A stretch of 64,000 nt of DNA from NCBI RefSeq assembly GCF_021869535.1, contig NW_026262690.1:66675995-66739994 (forward strand). The letters are read 5' to 3'. A model generated the notes under the pieces. The model did not search any database, was not told where the DNA came from, and saw only the letters and a list, made by a program, of their open reading frames with translations. Made by a program: the position numbers and the translations under genes. Numbering within the stretch: position 1 is the first letter of the stretch; every line of letters begins with the position of its first letter. Positions 22,121 to 35,404 of the stretch are shown piece after piece. The DNA is from Mytilus californianus (taxonomy: Eukaryota > Mollusca > Bivalvia > Mytilida > Mytilidae).

Positions 22121-24164
22121 AACATTTTACATTTTTGGCCTCAAATTTGTGATCTCGGACACGGTCCTGATGATGATTATATGAAATCGAAAATTATTGA
22201 AAAACTGAATAAATACAGTCTGTGCATACTTTCAATAATTGAAGCTGGTTTCGTATAATCCAAATAAAACAAAATGTATGGCATTGAGTATTGGGAAACA
22301 TTACAATGATTAACTTTCTGTAAAATAATTGAAAAATCGAAATCGTTGCGGAATAGAACGAATGCAAATATTAAAATATTGGTACATAAATGCAGTGCAA
22401 TGAAAAAATATAACAGCATATATCTATCAAATGATCATCCTTAACCCTTAATTAAATCTAAAAATAAACACATCATTGCATTAAAATAACTATAAAGACA
22501 AGGAAAGATACATCTTTACTTACGTATTTCCACAGACAACAAATGGGTCATATTAATGTAAGTATCAGTTGAACTTATTAGTATTAATATATCAAACACG
22601 AAAAAGAACAGATTTGTAATAGATTGGGGTCAGAACATATTCAAATATTTTTTTAAAATGTAGTTTGAAAATGTTAATCCTGCTTTTCTTAACATTTTGA
22701 CGCTCTTTACGCCAATTCGTTCCAGGAATAAATTAATGTTTGTAAAGATCTTCATATACAAGATAGATTGGTTTGCCAAGTTATGTATGAACAATGGATC
22801 AAATTCCATGAATTAATCATAAATGCACTTCCGATGAAAAAACCTATCAAAGTACAGAATCAAAGTAAATAATAAAATGTTTACAACAGAGCAAATAATA
22901 AGTACATTCAATGTATATTGTATACATGGAATGATTAATTAGAATATCCTGGTATAGTTACCTTAAACATTATCATAATTTGAATAAGATTATTTATCAT
23001 ATACTTAGTTAATTGATAGGGTCCCCATAACAAAATTTCAACGATAAGAAAATTCAGCGATATATATTACAATACACATTCATGAATTTTGATAAAGTTC
23101 ATGCCAAGCCATACCACAAATTAGCCTATGAAACACACAAACATTTCTCTCGACTGTTTAATTATTGGAATGGTTAGGAATGCGACAGGTGATCAACAAT
23201 AGTTGCGTGTTGTAACAACACAGCACAGGAAGTGTTCGAGGAGAAGATTTTGTTGTAATGATAGCGACATTGAACGAATTATGTGGATCAATACCCAGTG
23301 AAATAGATCATTTAAAGCTTCCCTGGTTACGACAATCTTATTCACGTTTGCGCTTTAACTGTTGATATTTTACAACATGTGGGATCGTCTATAATATTGA
23401 ATATTGAATTGATCTTAACAAGCTGAAACAATACAGGTATGTCTTTAATATACTGTTATAGATTAATCTAAATTTTATCTCATTATAGGCCAAAATATTA
23501 ATATTTACCCCCTTTTGAAGTACCCTCAGGTAAATTCATTGATATGACACCTTTATTGAATGATATGTATAGATATAGCTGTGACAACACAGTAATTTGT
23601 CACCCAAAGAATTGATTTAAACTAGTCTACTATATAACTTTTTAACTTTTGTCAATCCATTTAATGCTTTATTGTCCAAAATATACATGTTAAAACGTTG
23701 GTCCTTTTCTTATACATATTACTATATTCCCATTTAGTTACTTTCGTGTCGCTGTAAATCAATTTTATCCCTTTCTTAACAAGAAAACGTAACCTGGAAC
23801 TTAATATTACAGCATAGAGATATTGTATCTATTTACTAAGTTTTAATCAGCCTAGTAGATGAGACACTGTTTGATTGCAGGAATTCAGTGTATTTTAGCA
23901 GAGTATCTATCGTACAGTAATGAACAATTGAAAACCACAAAAAATAGGTTGCGATCTCTATCAATTTTTTGTTTCTGCCGATTTTGATAAATAGTATTTC
24001 CTATCCAAAATGTAGATATATTAAATAGACAAAGGGCAAATAGCCTGTTCTCAAATGTTTATACAACTATATTGAAAAGTTATGTGCATGTCCTCTCTTG
24101 CGATTCATAAATTGTGTTTCATTTTGATCTATATTTGCAGACATGTCAATTTAGTAAATAATCT
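22121..24164. other. AT-rich, mostly unrecognised; one strong isolated 5' splice signal
   Basis: No domain or known repeat is recognised. At about 23436 the text 'gaaacaatacag' is followed by gtatgt, a strong donor consensus. The 250 bases before it are somewhat richer in G and C than the rest, so a non-coding first exon is possible, but nothing ties it to the Roco gene. The minus-strand 80-codon frame at 22177-22419 is AT-driven. Confidence 0.3.
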
Positions 24165-24300
24165 TTAATAATACACCTGCCCATGTTAGGGGAGGGTTGA
24201 GCGCTCACACACATGTTTAACCCCGCCACATCCTTTATTTGCCCGTACCAAGTCAGGAGCCTGTGGTTCAGTGGTTGTCGTTAGTTCACGTCTTCGTTAA
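24165..24300 (-). repeat. Dispersed repeat family A, reverse fragment
   Basis: 'gttaggggagggttgagcgc', 'catgtttaaccccgccacat', 'ccgtaccaagtcaggagcct' and 'gtggttcagtggttgtcgtt' are reverse-sense family A. Confidence 0.75.
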
Positions 24301-24577
24301 TATGATTAAAACAAACTGTGCCATCCGTGTGTGTATTATGAAAAAGTCTCCGAAATTGAAATGGATTGAACCTTCGTGTAACCAAACTTTTGTAAAGATT
24401 TTGCAAAGTTCCGTTCAAGCAAATTTATCGCGAGACGTGTTTCGGACTACGGACACTGGTATACCATTAATCGCCGTCGTTCACAGGTCACTAGAATGGT
24501 ATTTGATGGTAATATTTGTAACACGATTATGCTGCCTGTTGTTATTTCTTATTCATTTTGATATTCTCAAATACTAA
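24301..24577 (+). other. Unassigned open segment downstream of a repeat
   Basis: A plus-strand frame of 112 codons (24239-24577) starts inside the family A fragment and continues through non-repeat sequence, reading SPKLKWIEPSCNQTFVKILQ and RTTDTGIPLIAVVHRSLEW. The composition of 24330-24500 is less AT-rich than its surroundings. I do not recognise it. It could be a decayed exon or transposon piece, and no acceptor is visible at its start. It ends in a hydrophobic AT-rich run. Confidence 0.25.
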
Positions 24578-26780
24578 GACACCTCTGGAGAGGAAACGGG
24601 TCGTTTTTAACCCTTGGACAGAGAAGTGTTGTGAATAACCAAGGAACCTCATAGGAAGAACTAAATGAAGCGCATTTTTTATATCGACAATAACGACTAT
24701 ATGTTAATAAATTTTATTTTTTTTCTGAAATGATGTTTCGTTAAGATTTACATTAGAAACTGTACAGGATGTACAAATTTAATTCATTCAAAATTCTAAC
24801 ACTACTTTTATTGCTTACGATTTCTTTTAAACGATTTAATCAAATTTCCAAATTTAAATATATCAGCTATGTTTAATTGAGCATAAAGTTAATTTTAGAT
24901 TTAAACCATTCGAATTTAAATGTAATTTATTATAAATGTAAAGTCTTCTTTTTCATTCGTATTAGTAAATTTAATGTTTTTGTAAGTACTATATTGGAAT
25001 GACATTCCACAGACAGTCTGCAATGTTTTTTCTAGCTCGCTTGACTAAATGTCACTGTAGCAGCTAGTGGCTCCCATGATGTCTGTGTGTATTCGTCCAT
25101 TAACTCTTATAAACCCTCAATGAATTGGAATCAAACTAGACCACAACCACTCTTAACATACTTAATTTCAAACTATTTGCGCCGGATGTTTTCACCGACC
25201 AAATATTATTGCATCGTTCATGAAAACCGAATATAGCAATACCGTAAGAAATAAAAATTTGTAACTAAAGGGTCGAAACTTTTGATGCATATGTGATTCC
25301 GGCTAATTTCAGCTAAGGATTAAATCCATGATCGTCTTTAAAACAGAAAATTTGGCAACAATCAATAAAGATATTCTGAAAAAAAGTGGAAAAACTGGTG
25401 ACCGAAAACAATCGCCATTCTAGATAGAACTTTTCTTTGTTTGGCATACTCCTGCATGGACGCTTTTTATTTTATAAGTTTACAAGAAAATATTTTGGTA
25501 AAAAGCTATCATGAAAACCAAAAAAACTACAACTCTGTATTATGTAATGTTATCACTTTTCTCGAAATGTAACAAACGATGCAGGCTTTAGGACTTGTGT
25601 TCCATTAACTTGTAATATTTTTATTCTGACGAATTTCCTAATAAACCAACTTCAATTTATTTTTTGTACTGACACTGCATAGAGTTTCTCCATGTTGTAG
25701 TCTTAGTATGTACTCCTGTCGTTTGTGAATTACAATTATTTGAAGCAGTTAAATCCCATCCGGTGGTCGGTGTCACAAAAAAACTGCTATTCATTTACGG
25801 AACAATCGAGTAAGACTATGTTATAAACTGATATTATATAAACCAGAGGTTTTTTTATCTTCCTATTTGTTGGTTATTGTTTATCTTTGTTCATTTGTTT
25901 CTGTAAGTCAAGAATTTATATAACATCTTTTTGCTTTCGATTAACAGTTTCACATTTCGCTTTGTTGTTTTCGGAATTACAACCCCCCTCCATAAACTTT
26001 TTTTTTAATCTGACAGTACTATATTCTGTGTATGTTTCAAGCCCGTGATTCTTTACGTGTGTGTGTGTGAGATCATGGATTCTGTTAACTGTCCTTTGCA
26101 TTCAAACATATTAGTCCTTTATTTAATAGTGTTCAAATATTTTACAATTAAAGCATAATAAAAACATCGTAAATTTTGAAAGTTATCAGTAATAACCGTG
26201 TTGCATTTCACAGTTTTTTCTTAGAAAACGCAGTTTTTGATTTTTTTACATAATGCTAAAGAGTAATTTTCAATAAACGGTGTCTCCTGAATCAAAATCT
26301 GGTGATGTATTTTATGAAATGGTATTAATTTCTTTAGTTTTATAACTGTCCAAATATATTTTTTTTAAAGTTGTAAATAACTTTATCTGGTTGCCAAAAC
26401 TAGTTTTTAGTTTCTCTCAACCACCTAATTGGACTAATATTTGCGAATCTTCTGAGAAAATCCGTCTCTTACAAATTAAGATTTTGAAGAGCAGATCAAT
26501 TATCGATATATTTCAAACAATGATGTAATGTTTGAATTGTATATTGATAAAACGTTTTGTTGAGATCCATTCATTTCAGGCTAATATTGGCTTTATTTTG
26601 AGTAAACATGTCGTTGAATGATTGTTCGGGTCTATAATTGAATGTTGAGTTGTTACGAAAGTCTTCGGTTCAGTTTTGAAGTCAGTGATTTTTAGGAGAT
26701 TTAGTTTGTTCTTTGGTACTGGCATGATTTTGATGGACGTTTTTGATTGTAAAGAGATATGGTCAATTTCCCCTTATTTT
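24578..26780. other. AT-rich stretch, nothing recognised
   Basis: No repeat family, exon or RNA gene was recognised. A short (GT)n run lies near 26058-26069. Open frames of 61 codons on either strand are at chance level for this length. Confidence 0.4.
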
Positions 26781-26791
26781 TTTGGGGAACA

Positions 26792-26820
26792 CCCCCCCCC
26801 CCCCCCCCCCCCCCCGCCCC
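26792..26820. repeat. Poly-C tract (24 C, one G, 4 C)
   Basis: A run of 24 C at 26792-26815 is followed by GCCCC. Such a tract can form i-motif/G-quadruplex structures and is error-prone in sequencing, so its length is uncertain. The proline run in the 61-codon frame over it is an artefact. Confidence 0.95.
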
Positions 26821-27135
26821 TTTTAAATTCACGGTATAACAGCGCCATGTTCGAACTTTGAGGTTCTAAACAATAATTGCTTATTTCTAAACAGATGACT
26901 AAATAAGTGCTAAATGTAGCTCAAAATAGCAATTTTGGCAAGTATTTACAAAAAAGGTATAAGAAGACAGTCGTCTTGGAAGACCATTCTTAACCAGAAC
27001 CCCAAATCTGTCTTTTGATTTTTTAAATAAAGTTTGGTAAGAGACTTCCCAAAAAATGATGTTTTTTTTATTTTTAGCAGGTATCACTTTGAAGAAGTGC
27101 TTCCTTCACTTTACAAACAGGATAAGATTATTACT

Positions 27136-27223
27136 GCTTTTACATCTTCAGAAATAAGCTTTTACATCTTCAGAAATTAGCTTTTAAATCTTCAGAAAGT
27201 AGCTTTTAAATCTTCAGAAAATG
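27136..27223. repeat. 22-bp tandem repeat, four copies
   Basis: The unit gcttttacatcttcagaaat + 2 bases is repeated four times with a few substitutions (acat to aaat in copies 3 and 4). Confidence 0.9.
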
Positions 27224-29007
27224 TAAACTGTCAAAAGGTGAAGAAACAACGACAAAAAAAATCGCCTAACCTCCATGTTCATAGTTTCCCGAGATCAACC
27301 TTAAGTTCGGAAAAAATAACTGTTCAACTTAATTTGATTTTAATCTCTATCAGTCCTTAAAATGTATTCATATTAAATTTAGAGTTATTGGTCCTTATAT
27401 TACAAATGATTCAATATGCCAAAAAAAAAAAAAAAAAAAATAAAGCAAATCAACAATCGAAAACAAATTGGATAAAACCATAAAAAGTTCTTATATTACA
27501 GTAACTTGGCAATGTCAATAAAAAGGTTTGCAGAAATATAATCAACACATAATTTGCTGAAATTTTGTGGGGAAAACACTTGATTGATTCCCTTTGAATA
27601 CTAACTTATACTTCAAATAAGTATAAATGCATTCGGTTACTAGAATATTTTTTTTTAGGTACAGATCATTATCATTTAAATTGCAAATGCTGTATTCGCA
27701 AAGGACCGTAGGATGACCTTCATGACTTTGTGATTTTCTTGTATTTACATACAATCTAAATAACTTACAAAAATATAAGAAATTTAATTAAAATTGCATT
27801 ATTGTAAGTTTAATCTCGTTAAGAAATTTAATTACAATTCCAAGATACCATCTACTAATGTAGTTCAAAGCATATAGATATATAGAACAATTGCATTATT
27901 CGATGGAATCACATGGGAATTAGAAATACGGTTCTTGAGATAATCATGACTTTGAATAAATTGAAAACAGTCGATAAACAAGTTCTTATTCTTTATTCTT
28001 TATTTGGTTTGCTGTCAAGGGAAAGAATAAAAAATCATAAGTTGAATACGTCAGATGTATCTTTTGTTAACAGTGGTTTAACATGAGACATTGAACTCAA
28101 AACCTCCCAGATTGAACAAAAAGCCGAATATCCAATGCCACAAGGTTAATTTTGGTACAACAGATTAAATCTGGTTTTAATACCTTTAATTAATATGCAC
28201 AAACATGGACACACAAAGAGTCAACAATTATCTTTTTTTGGAAATGGCCAGAGACTTAACTATACATTGATAAGTAATATCTACAAGGTAATGAAGTACA
28301 GAATTAAATTTTATATAAATTCATATTCTGATGATCAATATATTTACTAAAGGTGTTTTGATCGAACATTTTTTATGTTTCATCATATTGTTCCATTGGT
28401 ATTAAATTCTTTCATTACAGAATTTAATCTGGATTCCTAAAAGGAAACCGATTCGCCCGGGCGATGACTCGTGGTAATTTTTCATAAAGAACCTCTGCTA
28501 TCAGTGATAAATATTAATTTTGAATTAGTAGGTTCTGTACTGCATGCATTACGAAAAACTACAGGAAACCAATAACTAATTCGATTGCTGAATCATGGTG
28601 CTATTGAGAAGACACCTTGTTTTTCTATTTATTCAAAAGATATTTTTTCAGTGTTCAAGATGATTATGCAGTGTTTATACTTATTTGTATTGTTTTCATA
28701 TTTTCAACATATTTTTAAAACACGACATAAAAGTGCTCTTAAGCTTGAGTTTAACCAGTAATTTTGTGAGGTTTTATTATGTAATAAGTTGCACTCAAGA
28801 AGTTAATTTTCATTCTTTATAATCATTCATACCTTTTGAGTGAAAGCAAGATTAATAAATCAAAGTTTTCACAGAAATAAATGTGCCATATTAAACATAA
28901 GAACGTTGTATGAGTACTTTGAATTCTTTAATTTATAATTCCCTAGATATTAAAATATTCCGTCATAAATATTACAGAAGGTTATCTTCAATTGAACCCT
29001 TTATTTA
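27224..29007. other. AT-rich stretch, nothing recognised
   Basis: A poly-A run at about 27421-27441 is the only feature. No exon, RNA or known repeat is recognised. Confidence 0.4.
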
Positions 29008-29215
29008 ATACTAACTAAAATGTGTGCACATCATATCATGGGCCTCCGGAATGAGTCTGCTATATGTGTCTGTTGTTTTTGTGATGTACAATTTGATCTT
29101 AGATCGTCAATGATACTAACTCAAATCTGTGCACATCATACCATATGCCCCCGAAATGAGTCTGCTATCTATGCTTGCTGTTTTTGTAACGTGTAATTTT
29201 ATTAAGATAGCCTTT
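29008..29215. repeat. 105-bp tandem duplication
   Basis: The segment beginning atactaactaaaatgtgtgc at 29008 is repeated from 29113 (atactaactcaaatctgtgc), both followed by 'cacatcata' and 'aatgagtctgctat'. This gives two diverged copies of about 105 bp. Confidence 0.8.
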
Positions 29216-29489
29216 TGTGAACTATAATATAAAAGTATTATCTATACTGTAAAACGGTAGTCGACAAACAGATATTATCAGTTGTTCTTGGAATATGCGT
29301 TGATGGCGCATGCATATGATGTATACCTCGATTATTTTGTGCAACTTTAAAGTCAGCCAAGTTTGTCCCAAATTCAAGTTCAAGTTCAAAACTTTATTTA
29401 TAGACGAATGATTTCGGTAATGATAAACTCAGTCAAAATAACGAAAGCGGTATACATTTTATGAAAGGGAAAAGAATAAACTCCATAGT

Positions 29490-29700
29490 AAGTAAAAAAA
29501 GTAGGAGACGTAGAAGGATTTCCAATAAGACCACTGTCAATTAAAGGTCAAAGGACAAATTTGTGGACAAGTACAGGTCACCTCACGGCCAGTGAGCAAA
29601 AACATACTGTATAGCAAGCTAAAAGACCCCAGGTTGACAAAATGTAAAACAATACAAAAGGGAAAACCAAAGGTCTGATTTATACTGTAACAAAAATTAT
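29490..29700 (+). repeat. Dispersed repeat family A, diverged copy
   Basis: 'caggtcacctcacggccagt', 'gtgagcaaaaacatactgta', 'aaaatgtaaaacaatacaaa' and 'ccaaaggtctgatttatact' parallel family A at 4530-4650. Confidence 0.6.
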
Positions 29701-31390
29701 GTATAAGAATATCCGTTTAGAGCATTTTGGAATTTTGAGCGTCAAATATTTAGGGAAAGCTCTTAAAGGCGTGTAAACTGCAGGGCAATTTATTCAAATA
29801 AAACATTGTATATCATTCAGCTTTGTTAACTTTTCCATCAACGTAAGAACCCTTACTTAAAGCTTTTAAAAACTTGGGCTATTTTTTTTTTTACTTTATA
29901 TCTTATTGAAATATGAAGATTACAAGTTTATTTGTATAAGCTGTTTAAGTAAGAATTTCATATAAATCACATATCTATTCGATAGTTATCGTTTTGGTAA
30001 ATCCAAACATTTGATAAATTACAAGGGATATAATGTTGTTCATAATTACCCAGTAACCATTTGATTTGATTGACAAACCATTAGGCGATGTGTACATTTT
30101 CTCTTTCAATGTAAACACAAGTTTGTCACAAAACAAGTAATTTTAGAGGTATCACATAAATTCTTCGATGGTTTGTAAATACTTTTCAGTACCATTTCAA
30201 AAACTTGATCAAACACATATTTGTCAATAAACATCGGTTTCCGTGCTCTTTTCCAGTTTTCAAAAGGGCTTTGTAAAACATATATTAAAGAGAATTTTGC
30301 GTTGCTTAATTACAATTCAAATACTTGAATGTGCAATCTGCTTTGTCATGTATTTGTTTAATGGTACTTGTTAAAATCGTTTTTAAATTTACTGTGAAAT
30401 GAAGTATTGGCCCAAGTAATGTTTATTTACTAAAAAATGTATAGGATTGGAGTAATTCACACACTATATTTATGGTTCAGTGTTGATTTTTTATTTCGGG
30501 TTTTTAATGAAACGCATGATGTTAAATTTTAATTTATCTTTATTTATTTCTGCGTTTGAGTACATGACATTCAATTTCATATGGATATTGAAGAAAAAAA
30601 CCTTAAAGGTTGTCATGTTCATTCACCATTGTCATACGAAAGTTAATTCGTGTCAGTTACTGAAAGGGCCTCTTGATGTATTTGAGATGGTTCAAATTAG
30701 AGTCAATTAGTGCAACATTTTTTTTCCACATCGCATGAAAAACTGTTCATACATATTTTATTAATGCCTATTTTAACAACACTTGTCATCGACTTTTTTA
30801 CCTGTTATGAGCAAAACGACGGGTTCTACGTTTGAAGCAAGAACCCTTACCACTCAGGAGCACCTGAACCACCTGTTTTGTTTTTGTTTTTGTTTTTTTT
30901 TGGGGGGGGGGGAGGGGGGGGGGTCGTGTGCTCAATCTTTAGTTATTTGTAAACTGTTATTATGTTATAGTTAAAGCAATTACTCCGGATTTACACACTA
31001 TATTTGGAAACCAACAAAATATTAAGAATTGCACTGATTTTGGAAGAGTTTTGGTTGGAAATATGTACGTAGAAATGCCATTAAGTTGTACATTATCTAC
31101 TTATCATCATTTAATACCACCGATGATACAGATGCATGTACGCCAAGAAACGAATTCAAATGCGTGTGATTGATAATGAACAAAATTGCTATTATTTATA
31201 GAAGTAGAAAAAGTCAATGATTTTTTTTAAGACAAGCTTGCTGAAAAATATTTTAACCTAAAATGATCTGAACTTTGTCAGTGTTGACATTTTACAGGTA
31301 GGAAAGTTTTATAAAACTAGTATGTCTTGAGCAACAATAGTCATAAGTTGGTATACAATCATTATACGGAGACTTACAATGAGTAGATAG
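29701..31390. other. AT-rich stretch with T/G homopolymer block
   Basis: At about 30875-30923 a run of TTTTG units passes into G11, A, G10. The open frames of 76 and 63 codons nearby have no recognisable product; the second is carried by this block. No gene is seen. Confidence 0.4.
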
Positions 31391-31560
31391 TATAAAATAA
31401 AATTGAGAATGGAAACGGGGAATGTGTCAAAGAGACAACATCCCGGTCAAAGAGCAGAAAACAGCCCAAGGCCATCAATGGGTTTTCAACACAGCGAGAA
31501 AAATCCCGCACCCGGAGGTGGGCTTCAGCTGGCCCATTTTACTTACATTGGTGTGCGCTT
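31391..31560 (+). repeat. Dispersed repeat family G
   Basis: 'aaattgagaatggaaacggg', 'gaatgtgtcaaagagacaac', 'agagcagaaaacagcccaag' and 'cccgcacccggaggtgggct' are text I recall as a frequent bivalve interspersed repeat. Only one copy is seen here. The 64-codon frame in it is not a gene. Confidence 0.55.
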
Positions 31561-33039
31561 TGCTTGATACAGTTAATATCGATTGCTTTGACCCCTATGT
31601 TCCAAGTGATCCCTGAAAGTTTACTGCATGACTCATAAAAGTCAGGCAAGCGTAAACTAGACAACAACCTTTCAATATACAAAAACCAAACGTAAATACT
31701 TCGAGAGGTCAACATATGATCTTTGACGATAAAATGAGATCAAACAAAGTAATAAGCAGTACACACTGACTTTATTGTCTCAGTAAAGTACAGGAGGTAA
31801 AAATTGAAAATCAATCATAATTATTGATGTTTGCCGATTAGCTTATCACCGGCTTAGTGGAATGAAAATAAATGTATGTTATCGACAGTTTGTCAAAAGT
31901 GATTATAACTGATATTCCATATTAGAAGTTTTATCTTGATTCTATATTTGTTAACCTTTGTTATTCTCGGCTATTATATAAAAAGTCCATCAGAATATTG
32001 TATTTCTATGGATGCATTGATTAATTTATCTAATTGGAACAAAAGAAACTTGAATTTCAAATTGTTCTTTTAATTGCGTGCTCATATTATTAAAATTGTA
32101 CTAAAACGACTTATATTCCTTTTACTTCATCACCGTTGATAAACATGTCATGATCAAACTGAGAGCAGAATAAAAATTCAGTTGCGGGAGCATATAAACT
32201 CAAGTCAAAGTAAAATAACTATAGTAGACCGTCTCACTTAATCGTCAATGATTATTGTCATATATAATGCCTGCATCCAGTTTGGTTTTATGATACTACA
32301 GAAGATCATTTCTTGTCATACAAGTGGATTTTTAGCTAGCTATTAAAGGGGCATTAGCTACGAGATATACAAAAAAATAAAATATGATTTTTTTTTGTTC
32401 AATCAGTAATGAAAGTGAAATAGTGAAATAACAATTCGCTTTTAACAGCCAGTTTGGTTCAATTTTGCCAAATTAAGCAAAGAAACAATGCTAATGAATT
32501 ATTCAATTGCAAGTGAATAATTCGACCTCATTGAATCCGTATTCATGTGAACTTTAATTGATCCCTATAGCTAGAGATGGGTTACGCATGAACTAGACGT
32601 GTTCAGTTATTAAATGGAAAAGAATGTAAACATTGGAAGTGAAACAAGGGTAAACCATATGGTTGACTGATTTGATTTAGAAAAACTCATTCTTATACAG
32701 GTAAAAACTATTATTAACATATTTTTTTAACATATAATATGAAGTCAAACAGACCTAGAAAAATCAAATTGCACGAGTTCGCAATCTATTTATATCTAAT
32801 AGTATGTTTATGTTTATATCGGGTTATATGACCGTCGGCAGTATTCGGAGGTCACCTCGATGGTTAATTAGATGGCGTCTAGACTAAAATACACACGAAA
32901 TGCTGAGCATACTATCGAGTCTTATGCATCGTGAATTGTTTATTTTATACTTTTTATAATTTGGATATGCGTTTGAGTATGTAATAAGTCGAATTTAAGA
33001 ATTTGAGTAAAATCGATGAACGTGAATTTGACAGCTAAT
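31561..33039. other. AT-rich stretch, nothing recognised
   Basis: No exon, RNA or repeat family is recognised. Confidence 0.4.
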
Positions 33040-33230
33040 GCCCCTAAAAACCAGGGTTAACCCACCATTTTCTTCAGAAAATGCTTATACAAAGTCAGAG
33101 ATATGACAGTTGTTTTCCATTCGTCCCAAGTTGGTTGATAAAGTCGATCGTTTAATTTTATCAATTATAATGGACTCCATTTTTTGAATTTACCTCAGAG
33201 TTCGGTATTTTTGTTAACACTTTTTTTTAT
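33040..33230 (-). repeat. Dispersed repeat family C, copy 2
   Basis: 'ccagggttaacccaccattt', 'gtcagagatatgacagttgt' and 'cctcagagttcggtattttt' match 8130-8310. Confidence 0.65.
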
Positions 33231-34587
33231 TGAATGTAAAGCAAAATGCCGATCGATTTAAGTTGAAATATCTGAGCACAAAATCATTGGAGTGAAAACG
33301 CAGGGTTGGAAATGACCCAAGAACCGGCGCGTCAGCATAAAGTACATGTATGAATAATTGCAAGTCAACATTGAGTATAACTGGTCATCCTCTATGACTT
33401 TAAAAATCTTATTTATAATAATATTATTGTATCCCTGATGTAGTATCACCGAAATTTAAATTTCATTCAAAAAGGTTCATCGGGTTTTGGTGCTATACAA
33501 TATAAAATTGATTGGCACACAACTTTGTAACCTGAAAAGGTCAATCAGATTGAAGCTTTATAATGACGTAAATTGAAAACTTCAAAAGATTAATCGTTAA
33601 TCTGACGTGAAAATTTAAAAAAGATCATGAAATCAAATTTGCTTTTTGATATAGCCTGTACAATATACACGAATTTATAAATGGTTATAGTCTCCCAGTG
33701 CTTTACTTTATCTCGGTTATGCAGTTCACGGAATTAAATATGAATTTCGCGAATAAATCCAACTATTGTTACTCCATTTGTTTTTCCGTAATCTCTAATA
33801 AAAACAAATGTAGACAATTTACCAAATTTATACTAGGACACTTATATTATAATGCTATTAGCCGAAAAGGACTATTGAATAGACCGTGAATCAAATAAGC
33901 AGTCAGACGGAAGACATTTGAGATTTAGCCAATGAAACACGTGGTTTTTTTTATACTGACATTCATTACTTCTTGATATTTAATCAATTGGTGATAATTC
34001 CCACATAAAAGTATAACAAATTGACATATTTTATTTTAAAGTTCAGCTATTGAAAAACTTCAAATACAAATAGGAAATGTCATTAAATATACCAATTATA
34101 GACGGAAAGCAAGTCTATAAATCTTTGACGGTATAGCAGTATTTATTTTGTTTTCAAATTTGGGTGAAAACAGTTGCATTAAGTTTATAATCTCTGTTTT
34201 AATAACCAAACTTTCCATGTCAAAACATGTTTTGTTAATTCGATTTCTAGAAAGAGACGTCAATTTATCATTTTTAGTTTCACAATACAGAAATGCAATG
34301 GTACCGCATTCACACAATATCGTTCCAAATTAAAGTCAGTGCGATTAATTAAAATGCACTTAATTTTATCAATCGAAAGATGCATGATCTGACTAATATC
34401 ATTAAGACATTTGTCATTTTACAATCCATTTAGAAAATTAAATCATTTGAATAAGCTATTGTAAATCTTTTAAACCCTCTACTAATCTCAGATTTAATCA
34501 TATGTCCATATCAAGCCTACCCTATCAAGGTCAGGATACCCGATACGTACCGTTGTTATAAATTCGTTAACTTTTTCTGTCTTGTAG
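33231..34587. other. AT-rich stretch, nothing recognised
   Basis: Several 60-70 codon frames on both strands overlap one another and have no recognisable domain. No repeats are recognised. Confidence 0.4.
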
Positions 34588-34784
34588 GCTTTTATCGCTG
34601 TGGAGATACTTTGAAGACCATTGTTTCATATCAAAAGGAAAACATAAAGGAGTTGTATTTAATAATATCATATTTAATATTGGAAAGATTTCTAATAATT
34701 GAAAAGTAGGAAAAGTACACCTTGCCAATTTGTGTATTGTTGATTCCGATCGTAGTGTCAAAGGAGACGTCATCAACTCTTCGG
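34588..34784 (+). other. Candidate internal exon by splice signals only
   Basis: A pyrimidine-rich acceptor (ctttttctgtcttgtag, ending 34587) and a near-perfect donor (cttcgg then gtaagt) frame 197 bases. One plus-strand frame reads LLSLWRYFEDHCFISKGKHK and later VHLANLCIVDSDRS, but a TGA interrupts it. It could be a 5' UTR exon of the Roco gene 5.4 kb downstream, a decayed exon, or chance. Confidence 0.2.
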
Positions 34785-35400
34785 GTAAGTCATGTTCATT
34801 TAAAAAGCTCAGTCTAGTTTAATATATTAAGTTTTGTTATCAGATTTAATCAACTAAGTATTCAAAATTGCATTTATATTTTAAATAGACAAATGCATAA
34901 TGCATTTCCGATTAGGTTATATGATTTCAACATTTTTTTTCCATGTAACCATTCGAATTTAATATTCCGTTTGCCTTAATGGTCAGCTTCTAGCTGCTAA
35001 TTATTTGAAATATGTTAACATGTATAATTGAACTACACAAAACATCATAATTTTTAAAGCCAACAAGAAAATTCACACGAAATAATTATAAAGATTAGCT
35101 AAGTAAATTCTCATATAACTCATTGGTATTAAAATAATCCGTTATAAGACTTTAAAATAACAATTAAATCCAATTCACTTTTCCAAGCCTTTTTGGCAAG
35201 AAGCAAATGTAATACAATAAGAATTAATTTAGTAATCTTTACCTACGACATAACCTTGTAAAGTCACATATTTATGAGAATGTATGGTGCATTGTTGTGG
35301 TGCTGTTGAACTTTTAAGTTTATACTATTAAGTGATCATTTCCAGCTGGTGAATTTCTGCCAAAGCATTTTATGAAAATTAAGTCTATCGTGTTCATTTC
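34785..35400. other. AT-rich stretch, nothing recognised
   Basis: No exon, RNA or repeat family is recognised. Confidence 0.4.
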
Positions 35401-35404
35401 TGCT

